Shown here in pieces: positions 1-6,264 of a stretch of 15,190 bases of DNA. The notes beneath the pieces were generated by a model, which saw nothing but the letters and a program-made list of their open reading frames with translations, did not search any database and was not told the DNA's origin. The position numbers were made by a program, and so were the translations under genes. This stretch comes from Bacillota bacterium. Lineage in GTDB: Bacteria > Bacillota > Clostridia > Oscillospirales > Oscillospiraceae. The stretch covers positions 1 to 15,190 of the forward strand of contig JAEXCS010000023.1 in assembly GCA_023402075.1 (NCBI GenBank), read 5' to 3'. Each line of letters begins with the position of its first letter. Position 1 is the first letter of the stretch.

Positions 1-131
1 ACTCCCAGCTCTCCGCCGAGGAGCTGGCCGATCAGGGCATTCAGCCCAATACCATCCGCCTGTCCATCGGCACGGAGCATATCGACGACATCCTTGCTGA
101 CCTTCAAAACGGCTTCGCCGCGGTGAAATAA
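1..131 (+). CDS. metY: O-acetylhomoserine sulfhydrylase (MetY-type PLP enzyme), 3' end only
   Basis: Only the last 42 complete codons are inside the window, ending in TAA at 129-131; the gene starts to the left of base 1. The tail reads SQLSAEELADQGI, then NTIRLSIGTEHIDDI, then LADL. This is the characteristic C-terminus of Cys/Met-metabolism PLP enzymes of the O-acetylhomoserine sulfhydrylase group, where a RLS-x-G-x-EH-x-DD-I segment ends the small domain. The family makes homocysteine from O-acetylhomoserine and sulfide in the cytosol. The PLP lysine is outside the window, so methionine gamma-lyase or cystathionine gamma-synthase relatives cannot be excluded from this fragment. No terminator separates it from the leader peptide and importer genes that follow, so it may be co-transcribed with them, which would tie the importer to sulfur metabolism. 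Confidence 0.78.
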   Translation, partial: SQLSAEELADQGIQPNTIRLSIGTEHIDDILADLQNGFAAVK

Positions 132-155
132 CTTTGCCAGAAAGGAGCAATCTCC

Positions 156-191
156 ATGCTGCGCTGTTTTCATAGGAACAACCGATGTTGA
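156..191 (+). CDS. Probable leader peptide (11 codons, two Cys codons)
   Basis: A short reading frame, MLRCFHRNNRC, begins with ATG at 156 and ends at TGA 189-191. It has a good ribosome binding site, AAAGGAG at 141-147, eight bases upstream of the ATG. It lies between metY and a transporter lipoprotein gene. Two of its eleven codons are Cys (UGU), including the last one before the stop, and three are Arg. Its stop codon overlaps GAAGAG (190-195), which can pair with CTCTTC (213-218). That layout is typical of ribosome-mediated attenuation, where stalling on the peptide changes the downstream RNA fold. Cysteine sensing is inferred from the codons and from the sulfur-related neighbour. No homologue was identified, and a chance small frame remains possible. 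Confidence 0.55.
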   Translation: MLRCFHRNNRC

Positions 192-318
192 AGAGCCTTT
201 GACTGCGGCCGCCTCTTCTTTCGAGGCGACAGCCTGAGCATACCGCAATTCATGGCGCGGGGTGTACGAACGCCGGCACCTTGCGCCAGGTTGCCATTAA
301 AATTCTGAATAGAAGAGG
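190..318 (+). promoter_or_regulatory. Leader RNA with competing hairpins and an anti-Shine-Dalgarno segment
   Basis: Three alternatives share one pyrimidine segment. CGCCTC (210-215) pairs with GAGGCG (223-228) around a 7-base loop. CCTCTTCT (212-219) is a perfect complement of AGAAGAGG (311-318), the ribosome binding site of the next gene. CTCTTC (213-218) also pairs with GAAGAG (190-195) at the leader-peptide stop. Between them lies a long hairpin, bases 253-264 with 277-288: twelve consecutive pairs including two G-U. None of these hairpins is followed by a T run, so control of translation start fits better than transcription termination. I did not recognise a known riboswitch consensus. 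The direction of the response cannot be read from sequence alone. Confidence 0.5.
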
Positions 319-328
319 TAGATTGATC

Positions 329-1405
329 ATGAAAAAAGTAAGAGCGATATCCCTTTTGCTGGCGACAGCTATGATTGGGGCTCTGCTCTCCGCCTGCGGC
401 GGAAATCCCGGCAACGGCACACAAACATCCCAAAGCGGGTCCGGCTCCGCCGAAAGCACCGCGCAGGAAACCCCTGTTAAGTGGGACATCACCATCCCCG
501 GCAACAACGGGTCGCTGTGCAACGTCCCCACCTTCCTTGCATACGAGTTGGGGTATCTGGCGGAGGAGGGCATCAACGCCGATCTTGTTTCCGCCGACTA
601 TGAGTCCAAGAAGGTGGGCCTGAACAACGGCACCATGCCCATTGTCAACGGAGACTTTATGTATTTCCCCTCCATTGAGACGGGATTGAACATCACCGTG
701 ATTGACGGGCTGCACAAAGGCTGCATCAAGCTGGAGGTTTTGCCAGACTCCCCCATTGAAACCGCCGAAGACCTGCGTGGCGCAACCATCGCGGTGGACG
801 AAATCAGCGGCACCACCTATCAGGTAACCGCCCTCTGGCTGGAGCAAAACGGCATTAAGGCTATTGGAGAGGACGCAGAGGTGACCTTCCTGCCCTTTGG
901 CGACGACAACCTCTCCCTTGAGGCACTGAAGAGCGGACAGGTGGATCTGGTGGCGGTCTGGGACCCCAAGGCTTCCGTCGCGGAGAAGGCAGGCGAGGTG
1001 AAGGTGGTTCTGGACATCTCCACGGATGAGCCTTTTGCCAGCCACTATTGCTGCTATCTTTACGCTTCCACCAAGGTCCTGAAGGAAGACCCGGAGCTGA
1101 TCTCCGCCATCCTGCGGGCCTATCGGAAGGCCGAGGATTACATCGCCAAAAACCCGGAGGCCGCCACCGACCTGATTCTGGAGAAGAAGTACGTATCCAT
1201 TGAAGACCGGGATTTGGCTGTGGAGCTGGTGAAAGGCTATGGCTATCCCTCGGAAGCAGACTTTGACACCGGTAAGGCACTGGACGCACAGGCGGATGTA
1301 AAATACTTTGCCGAGGCACTGCACGGCATCGGCTATCTCAACTCCGACCCCGAGGAGTATATTGCCAAGGCCTTTACCCCCGTGGATCTGAATTTGGGAA
1401 AATAA
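329..1405 (+). CDS. ABC transporter substrate-binding lipoprotein, SsuA/TauA/NMT1-like
   Basis: This 358-residue protein should be a lipid-anchored extracytoplasmic binding protein of the nitrate/sulfonate/taurine/NMT1 class. The signal peptide (MKK then a hydrophobic stretch) ends in the lipobox LSAC with Cys23, followed by a Gly/Ser/Thr-rich linker to about residue 48. The mature part follows the family pattern: an early segment LAYELGYLAEEGI (about 70-82), then IETAEDLRGATIAVD (about 143-157), then a SGQVDLVAVWDP stretch (about 212-223). The ATG at 329 was chosen because AGAAGAGG (311-318) precedes it and it opens directly onto a signal peptide; an in-frame ATG at 281 would add 16 residues before it and lies in a leader hairpin. 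The substrate is unknown. Cys64, His129, Cys132, His239 and the pair Cys241-Cys242 are unusual for an exported protein. The permease and ATPase genes follow. Confidence 0.85.
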   Translation: MKKVRAISLLLATAMIGALLSACGGNPGNGTQTSQSGSGSAESTAQETPVKWDITIPGNNGSLCNVPTFLAYELGYLAEEGINADLVSADYESKKVGLNNGTMPIVNGDFMYFPSIETGLNITVIDGLHKGCIKLEVLPDSPIETAEDLRGATIAVDEISGTTYQVTALWLEQNGIKAIGEDAEVTFLPFGDDNLSLEALKSGQVDLVAVWDPKASVAEKAGEVKVVLDISTDEPFASHYCCYLYASTKVLKEDPELISAILRAYRKAEDYIAKNPEAATDLILEKKYVSIEDRDLAVELVKGYGYPSEADFDTGKALDAQADVKYFAEALHGIGYLNSDPEEYIAKAFTPVDLNLGK

Positions 1406-1417
1406 GCGCAGATATGC

Positions 1418-1453
1418 TCGCCGCACACCTCAGTGTGAGGTGTGCGGCGAAGC
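1418..1453 (+). terminator. Intra-operon hairpin with T run (attenuator after the binding-protein gene)
   Basis: Bases 1418-1432 and 1436-1450 form a perfect 15-bp GC-rich stem with a 3-base GTG loop. Two further pairs, 1416-1417 with 1452-1453, form past a bulged A1451. The sequence AATTTTT follows at 1454-1460, immediately before the ribosome binding site of the permease gene. This has the form of an intrinsic terminator, yet it lies inside the transporter operon 12 bases after the binding-protein stop. The likely role is partial termination, or protection of the upstream mRNA 3' end, which would give more binding protein than membrane components. Such hairpins are known after binding-protein genes in other ABC operons. 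Confidence 0.8.
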
Positions 1454-1473
1454 AATTTTTAAGGAGATATCAC

Positions 1474-2493
1474 GTGAAACTGATTGACAACGCCAACCCT
1501 TCGGTGACAGACCGCCGCCTGATGAAGGCGGCAGGTCTTTCCTCCGCCGGGTTTCTGGCGGCCATTTTGGGGAATCGGCTGATTCCTCAAATATCCGACG
1601 GCGTGAAACTGACGAATTACACTCTGGGGCCATTTCAGCTGGATTTGAACGGCTTTTATCAAATCGTACTGCTTGCCGTCATCCTGACGTTTCTGCTTGG
1701 CGGCGTTCGGGCACGGCTGGATTCCAGCCGTCGTCCCGCCTATGTGCGCAAGGCTCCGTTTCGCTTTGCACTGGGACTGGCGCTTTTGCTATACGACATT
1801 CTGGGAACAAAGCTGCAGCTTACGCCCCAGCCGTTTTTTCCGGGCCCCGCACAGATTCTGGAGTCTTTTTTGATGGAGGGAAGCTACATCGGGAAAAACC
1901 TGCTTTACTCCCTGCGGCTGTTCGGCGCGGGCTTCACCGCCGGTATCCTGCTGGGGGTGGTGACGGGGGTGCTGATCGGCTGGTTTCCGAAGGTGCGGTA
2001 CTGGGCCTATCCCGTGCTGAAAATCAGCGGCGTTATCCCCGCGGTGGCATGGATGCCCTTTGCCCTCACGCTGTTTCCAACGCCCTTTGCCGCAGCCGTG
2101 TTTCTTCTGGTCATCACCTCCTGGTTTCCGGTGGCATCCCAGACGGCTTTTGGCATTCAGTCCGTCTCCCGGGTTCATCTGGAAGCGGCGCGAACCTTGG
2201 GCGGCGGAACCGCCTTTCAGGTGTTCCGCGTGGCAATTCCCAGCGCATCGCCCCAGATTTTCACGGGAATTACCACCGCCTGCGCCAGCTCGTTCACCTG
2301 CCTTGTGATTGCCGAGATGATGGGCCAGCCCGGCGGCCTTGGCTACTACATCAATGTGGTGAAGGTGTGGAGCGCCTACTATAAGGTGTTCGCCGCCATT
2401 TTGCTGATGGCGGTTCTGTTCAGCCTGATTCTCGCAGTGATAGGCGTTCTGCGGGACTATGTGCTCCGCTGGCAGAAGGGAGTAATCAAATGA
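1474..2493 (+). CDS. ABC transporter permease, SsuC/TauC-like, with N-terminal extension
   Basis: This 339-residue integral membrane protein should form the channel of the upstream importer. I chose the GTG start at 1474 because AAGGAG (1461-1466) sits seven bases before it; an in-frame ATG at 1414 would add 20 residues and overlap the intergenic hairpin. The C-terminal 230 or so residues are a standard BPD_transp_1 permease with several membrane spans. They include the cytoplasmic EAA loop (about 236-256: HLEAARTLGGG, then FRVAIP), which docks on the ATPase. The first 110 or so residues add about three hydrophobic stretches (about 20-38, 60-77 and 97-110). SsuC and TauC proteins are usually about 250-275 residues, so this one is longer than usual. 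The stop overlaps the ATPase start (ATGA), suggesting translational coupling. Confidence 0.85.
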   Translation: MKLIDNANPSVTDRRLMKAAGLSSAGFLAAILGNRLIPQISDGVKLTNYTLGPFQLDLNGFYQIVLLAVILTFLLGGVRARLDSSRRPAYVRKAPFRFALGLALLLYDILGTKLQLTPQPFFPGPAQILESFLMEGSYIGKNLLYSLRLFGAGFTAGILLGVVTGVLIGWFPKVRYWAYPVLKISGVIPAVAWMPFALTLFPTPFAAAVFLLVITSWFPVASQTAFGIQSVSRVHLEAARTLGGGTAFQVFRVAIPSASPQIFTGITTACASSFTCLVIAEMMGQPGGLGYYINVVKVWSAYYKVFAAILLMAVLFSLILAVIGVLRDYVLRWQKGVIK

Positions 2494-3284
2494 CAGACGA
2501 AATTCTTCTGGACATTCAGCACGTCAGCCGGGTGTATCCGGATGCGCAAAATGGGCAGGCTGAGGGAATTACCGCCCTGCAAGACGTATCCCTTTCCGTG
2601 GGGCTGGGGGAGTTTGTCTCTTTGCTGGGGCCCTCCGGCTGCGGAAAAACCACGCTGCTGCGCCTGCTGGCCGGGCTGGATACGCCCCAGAGCGGGCAGC
2701 TCCTTCTAAACGGGCAGCGCATCACCGGAACCTCACCCCAGCGGGGCTATGTGTTCCAGCAGGGAGGCCTGTTTCCTTGGTGGACGGTGGAGCAGAATAT
2801 CGCCGCTGGACTGAAGGCCCGCCATGTCTACCGCCGGGAAAAGGCAAGGGTAGCGGAGTTTTTGGAGTTGGTGGGACTGCAAGACTTTGCAGGCGCCTAT
2901 CCCCACCAGATCAGCGGCGGCATGGCCCAGCGGGCGGCGATTGCCCGCAGCCTGATTAACGACCCCGAGGTGCTGCTGCTGGACGAGCCAATGGGTGCGC
3001 TGGATTCTTTCACCCGGGCCGACCTTCAGGACAAACTGCTGGAATTGCAGCGCGTCAGCGGAACCACCATGATTCTGGTGACCCACGACATTGATGAAGC
3101 CGTTTACCTCTCCGACCGGATTGCCATTATGACGCCCCGGCCCGGCAGAATCAGCGAAGTGGTGACAGTGCCCACGGAAAAGCCCCGTCAGAGAAGCAGC
3201 CAATCGTTTACCGCCCTGCGGGGGGAACTGCTGGAAAAATTCCATCTGGCAAGCCAAACGCCCCTGCCCGAATATGCCATTTAA
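2490..3284 (+). CDS. ABC transporter ATP-binding protein, SsuB/TauB-like
   Basis: This 264-residue cytoplasmic ATPase should power the importer made with the two genes before it. All nucleotide-binding motifs are intact: Walker A GPSGCGKT (47-54), the Q-loop at Q90-Q91 followed by LFPW (94-97, as in nitrate/sulfonate/taurine ATPases), signature ISGGMAQR (141-148), Walker B VLLLDEP (161-167) and the H-loop His at 199. The length is normal for the SsuB/TauB/NrtD group. The ATG at 2490 overlaps the permease stop by four bases and is preceded by AAGGGAG (2476-2482). The ligand cannot be assigned from the ATPase. No obvious terminator follows; the next gene has its own promoter about 140 bases downstream. 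Confidence 0.92.
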   Translation: MTDEILLDIQHVSRVYPDAQNGQAEGITALQDVSLSVGLGEFVSLLGPSGCGKTTLLRLLAGLDTPQSGQLLLNGQRITGTSPQRGYVFQQGGLFPWWTVEQNIAAGLKARHVYRREKARVAEFLELVGLQDFAGAYPHQISGGMAQRAAIARSLINDPEVLLLDEPMGALDSFTRADLQDKLLELQRVSGTTMILVTHDIDEAVYLSDRIAIMTPRPGRISEVVTVPTEKPRQRSSQSFTALRGELLEKFHLASQTPLPEYAI

Positions 3285-3423
3285 GGATACAGAACAAGGC
3301 GCATACGGCAGCGCGCATGCACAAGCTGGGTGAAGCGGGAGATGGTGGAAAATTTTTTGCCCCGGTTGTCACATGCCCCAAACCCTCGCTTTGAATCCGC
3401 AAATTTTTTATTACATTCTAAAA

Positions 3424-3452
3424 TTGACAAACAGGCGACGCTTCTATATGAT
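3424..3452 (+). promoter_or_regulatory. Strong sigma-A promoter of the BMP/deaminase operon
   Basis: A perfect -35 box TTGACA (3424-3429) is followed after exactly 17 bases by TATGAT (3447-3452), one mismatch from the -10 consensus. It lies in AT-rich DNA 81 bases upstream of the BMP lipoprotein ATG, so transcription should start near 3459 and give a leader of roughly 74 bases. It marks the second operon as separately transcribed from metY and the first importer. A TATGATAAGC half-site overlaps the -10 box and recurs inverted downstream, so a repressor acting here is plausible. Confidence 0.85.
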
Positions 3453-3512
3453 AAGCCATAAGAATTTGCAATAGGTATTACCTTATTGCCTCCTTATGCT
3501 TATCATAAGGAG
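3447..3512 (+). promoter_or_regulatory. Inverted repeats and tandem hairpins in the leader of the BMP operon (candidate operator)
   Basis: Three symmetries overlap here. TATGATAAGC (3447-3456, covering the -10 box) is the exact reverse complement of GCTTATCATA (3498-3507); the half-site centres are 51 bp apart, close to five helical turns. CTCCTTATG (3490-3498) and CATAAGGAG (3504-3512) form a perfect 9-bp palindrome with a 5-base spacer. GCAATA (3468-3473) and TATTGC (3484-3489) form another hairpin directly before it, extended by GGT/ACC inside a one-base bulge. No T run follows, so it is not a terminator, and I see no purine riboswitch core. A DNA operator for an unlinked regulator is the simplest reading; an RNA element is the alternative. 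Confidence 0.5.
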
Positions 3513-3532
3513 CAACTCGAAGGGAGAAAAAC

Positions 3533-4684
3533 ATGAAACTAAAGAAATTTGCCGCCCTGCTGGCGGCTTCCGCGCTGGCACTGTCCCTCGCGTCCTGCGG
3601 GTCGGAAAGCCCCGCGGCCGGTTCTTCGGCAACGTCTGCCCCCGGTTCCGCCGCCGGCGCGGCAGCCACTGCCTCCGGCCTTCCCGCGCTGACGGCGGAG
3701 GAAATTCACATCGGCGCCGTTTTCAACACAGAGCTTGGCACGGAAGGCTTCAGCTATGCACTGGGGCAGGGCTTTAAGGCGCTGGAAGACGCAGGCTATC
3801 AGGTGGACTATGCCTTCAGCATTCCCGAGTCCGCCGAGTGCGAGGTTGCCGTTGAAAACCTGATCAATCAGGGCTGCAACGTCATCTATGCCACCAGCTA
3901 CGGCTATGGCGAATACGTGGCCAATGTGGCCCAGCGGTATCCGGACGTCTACTTCAACCACTATTCCGGCAGCATCAATGCGGATAATCTGGCCACCTTC
4001 TTCCCGAAGAATTTCCAGAGCGAGTATCTGTGCGGAATCATCGCCGGAATGCGCACTGCGTCCAATCAGATTGGCTATCTCGCCTCTTATCCCATCCCCG
4101 AGTGCGTCCGCATGATCGACGCGTTTACGCTGGGCGCAAGGTCTGTCAATCCGGACGTGACTGTGAACGTCAAGTGGACCGGCTCCTGGTTTGACCCCGC
4201 CACAGAAACCGCCATTGCCACCGAGCTTGTCAACAGCGGCTCCGATGTGGTCATCGCGTATCTGGACAGCCTGAACGCGGCAATTGCAGCCGCCAATCTG
4301 GGTGCGTATTCCTTCGGCTACGCCACATCCGGTTATGAGACAATTCCCGAGTCCTTCCTGACCAGCCCGGCTGCCGACTGGGAGAACTTCTTTGTAAACG
4401 ATGTCCAGAGAATTGTGGACGGCACATGGACCGGCACCAATCAGTGGCTGGGCATGCAGGAGGGGCTTGTCAGCCTGACTGAGATGTACAATCTGGCCGA
4501 CGGCACCGAAGAAAAAGTAAACGAGGCCGAGGAAGGCTTCAAAAACGGAACGCTGGACATCTGGGCCGGCCCCATCTCCGACAATCAGGGCAATGCAGCC
4601 GTGGCTGGCGGCGAGACGCTGGATCAGGCGGCGCTGTTTTCCATCAACTGGTTTGTCGAGGGTGTAAACGGTAGCGTCAACTGA
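3533..4684 (+). CDS. bmpA: BMP-family substrate-binding lipoprotein (nucleoside-type ABC importer)
   Basis: This 383-residue lipid-anchored binding protein belongs to the basic membrane protein (BMP/Med) family, whose characterised members bind purine or other nucleosides for ABC uptake. The signal peptide MKLKKF plus a hydrophobic core ends in lipobox LASC with Cys22. A long Ala/Ser/Gly/Pro linker follows to about residue 50. The mature domain shows family features: IGAVFNTELGTEGFSYA (about 60-76), VAVENLINQGCNVIYATSYG (about 105-124), GARSVNPDVTV (about 191-201) and GSWFDPATE (about 207-215). The ATG at 3533 follows GGGAG (3522-3526) at normal spacing. It is the first gene of its operon and is followed by the ATPase and two permeases. 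The exact ligand, whether nucleoside, modified nucleoside or nucleobase, cannot be read directly. Confidence 0.88.
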   Translation: MKLKKFAALLAASALALSLASCGSESPAAGSSATSAPGSAAGAAATASGLPALTAEEIHIGAVFNTELGTEGFSYALGQGFKALEDAGYQVDYAFSIPESAECEVAVENLINQGCNVIYATSYGYGEYVANVAQRYPDVYFNHYSGSINADNLATFFPKNFQSEYLCGIIAGMRTASNQIGYLASYPIPECVRMIDAFTLGARSVNPDVTVNVKWTGSWFDPATETAIATELVNSGSDVVIAYLDSLNAAIAAANLGAYSFGYATSGYETIPESFLTSPAADWENFFVNDVQRIVDGTWTGTNQWLGMQEGLVSLTEMYNLADGTEEKVNEAEEGFKNGTLDIWAGPISDNQGNAAVAGGETLDQAALFSINWFVEGVNGSVN

Positions 4685-4720
4685 GACTGAAAGCAAGTAA
4701 ACTGCCGCAGTCTGTTTTTT
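4684..4720 (+). terminator. Weak intra-operon hairpin plus T run after the BMP gene
   Basis: AGACTG (4684-4689, overlapping the last base of the BMP stop codon) pairs with CAGTCT (4708-4713) across an 18-base loop, and TGTTTTTT follows. A smaller exclusive hairpin, ACTG (4701-4704) with CAGT (4708-4711), is also possible. The stem is short for a full terminator, so partial termination or 3'-end protection of the lipoprotein transcript is the likely role. This matches the stronger hairpin after the first binding-protein gene. Confidence 0.4.
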
Positions 4721-4731
4721 AGGAGAAACAC

Positions 4732-6264
4732 ATGGAAAAGCGCATCGCAGTGGAACTCAGACATATTAAAAAGCACTTTGGCTCCGTGAAGGCAAACGAC
4801 AATGTTAATTTGAAAGTCTGTGCCGGGGAAATCCACGCCATTCTGGGAGAAAACGGATCAGGCAAAAGCACGCTGATGAACGTTCTCTCCGGCCTGTACG
4901 CCCCGGACGGAGGGGAAATCCTCGTGGGGGGCACGCCGGTATCCATCCGTTCCCCCAAGGACGCCATGCTCAACGGCATTGGGATGATCCACCAGCATTT
5001 TAAGCTGGTGGACGCCCTTTGCGCATGGGAAAACATCGTCGGGGGCATAAAAAACCGGGCGCTGCTGCGCAAAAAACAAGCTGTTGCCGAAATCTTGGCC
5101 CTGTGCGAAAAATACGGGCTTTCTTTGGACCCCGAAAAGAAAATCTGCCGGATGACCGTGGGTGAAAAACAGACGGTGGAAATCGTAAAAGCCCTGTACC
5201 GGGGCGCGGAAATTTTGATTTTGGACGAGCCAACCGCCGTTTTAACAGTGCAGGAGACAGAGCGGCTGTTTGAAATCCTTCGGGAGATGAAAGCAAAGGG
5301 CCGCGCCGTCATCATCATCACCCACAAGCTTCAGGAGGTCATGAACGTCAGCGACCGTGTGACGGTTTTACGAAAGGGCGTCAGCGTGGACTCCATCTTG
5401 ACGGCACAGTCCGATCCCGCGCGGCTTGCGGAGCTGATGGTGGGCCGGGCGGTAGACATCTCCGTTCCCTACGAGGAGACTTCCCGGCAGCAGCGCAAGC
5501 CGGTTTTGTCCATCAAAAATCTGCAGCTTACGGAGCGGGGCGCAGGCGAAACCCTGCGCATTGACCGACTGGACGTGTGCTCCTGCGAAATTCTGGGAAT
5601 TGCCGGTGTAGCGGACAGCGGGCAGAGAGAGCTGTGCGAATCCATCGTGGGGCTGCAAGCGGCGAAAGGCAGCGTGCTGCTCAAAGGGACCGAGCTGATC
5701 GGGCTGGATCCCCGCGCTATGCTGCGGCAGGGCATCCGAATCGGCTTTGTGCCGGAGGACCGGCTGGGCATGGGGCTTGCGGCAGGTCTGAGTATTAGCG
5801 ACAACGCGGCCCTGCGCACCTATTGCGCCGACAAAGGTCCGTTTTTAAACAAAAAAGCGGAGAAGGCGCAGGCCGTCCGCTTGGCGGAGCGCTATCATGT
5901 CAGCGCGTCCGGTATCGATCAGCCAATTCAAAGTCTATCCGGCGGCAACATCCAAAAGGTGCTGCTGGGCCGCGAAATTGACCGGGGCGCAGACCTGTTT
6001 ATCGCCGCCTACCCCGTGCGGGGTCTGGATATCGGCGCTTCCACCTTCATTTATGAACAGCTTAATGAAGAAAAAAAGAAGGGCGTCGCCATTTTGTTTA
6101 TCGGGGAGGACTTGGACGTACTGCTTGGTATCTGCGACCGGATTGCGGTTCTGCACGGCGGCGAGCTGATGGGCGTGGTGGACGCGAAAACAGCCACAAA
6201 AGAGCAGCTTGGCCTGCTGATGATGGGGCAGAAGCAGGAGGAGACAAGCTATGCTGCGAATTGA
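4732..6264 (+). CDS. nupA: Nucleoside-type ABC transporter, double ATP-binding protein (NupA/YufO-like)
   Basis: This 510-residue cytoplasmic protein contains two fused ATPase domains, as in sugar and BMP-type nucleoside importers. Domain 1 has Walker A GENGSGKS (39-46), a family-type signature TVGEKQTVEI (142-151), Walker B ILILDEP (161-167) and H-loop His198. Domain 2 is degenerate as usual for this class: the P-loop is replaced by GVADSGQREL (292-301). It keeps PEDR (341-344), LSGGNIQKV (402-410) and a Walker B-like segment ending PVRGLDIGA (428-436). The ATG at 4732 follows AGGAGA (4721-4726). The end overlaps the first permease gene by 14 bases. Gene order and domain form match the YufO/NupA group better than the ribose RbsA group. 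Confidence 0.92.
   Translation: MEKRIAVELRHIKKHFGSVKANDNVNLKVCAGEIHAILGENGSGKSTLMNVLSGLYAPDGGEILVGGTPVSIRSPKDAMLNGIGMIHQHFKLVDALCAWENIVGGIKNRALLRKKQAVAEILALCEKYGLSLDPEKKICRMTVGEKQTVEIVKALYRGAEILILDEPTAVLTVQETERLFEILREMKAKGRAVIIITHKLQEVMNVSDRVTVLRKGVSVDSILTAQSDPARLAELMVGRAVDISVPYEETSRQQRKPVLSIKNLQLTERGAGETLRIDRLDVCSCEILGIAGVADSGQRELCESIVGLQAAKGSVLLKGTELIGLDPRAMLRQGIRIGFVPEDRLGMGLAAGLSISDNAALRTYCADKGPFLNKKAEKAQAVRLAERYHVSASGIDQPIQSLSGGNIQKVLLGREIDRGADLFIAAYPVRGLDIGASTFIYEQLNEEKKKGVAILFIGEDLDVLLGICDRIAVLHGGELMGVVDAKTATKEQLGLLMMGQKQEETSYAAN

Noticed and set aside
281..328. Earlier in-frame ATG (281) for the first binding protein
   Set aside because: It lies inside the leader hairpin, has no ribosome binding site, and would put 16 residues before a perfect lipoprotein signal peptide; the ATG at 329 has AGAAGAGG upstream.
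170..1426. Minus-strand open frame of 418 codons opposite the first binding-protein gene
   Set aside because: Low-complexity composition and no recognisable domain; the opposite strand encodes a complete lipoprotein.
1414..1473. Earlier in-frame ATG (1414) for the permease
   Set aside because: The added 20 codons would be encoded by the terminator-like hairpin, whereas GTG at 1474 follows AAGGAG at normal spacing.
3285..3532. Purine or guanidine riboswitch upstream of the BMP gene
   Set aside because: I could not find the conserved cores of either class, and the predicted transcript leader of about 74 bases holds only two short hairpins.
3539..4696. Long minus-strand open frame (385 codons) opposite the BMP gene
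   Set aside because: It is a shadow of GC-biased codons in the BMP gene; the protein resembles no family, and the plus-strand lipoprotein is clear.
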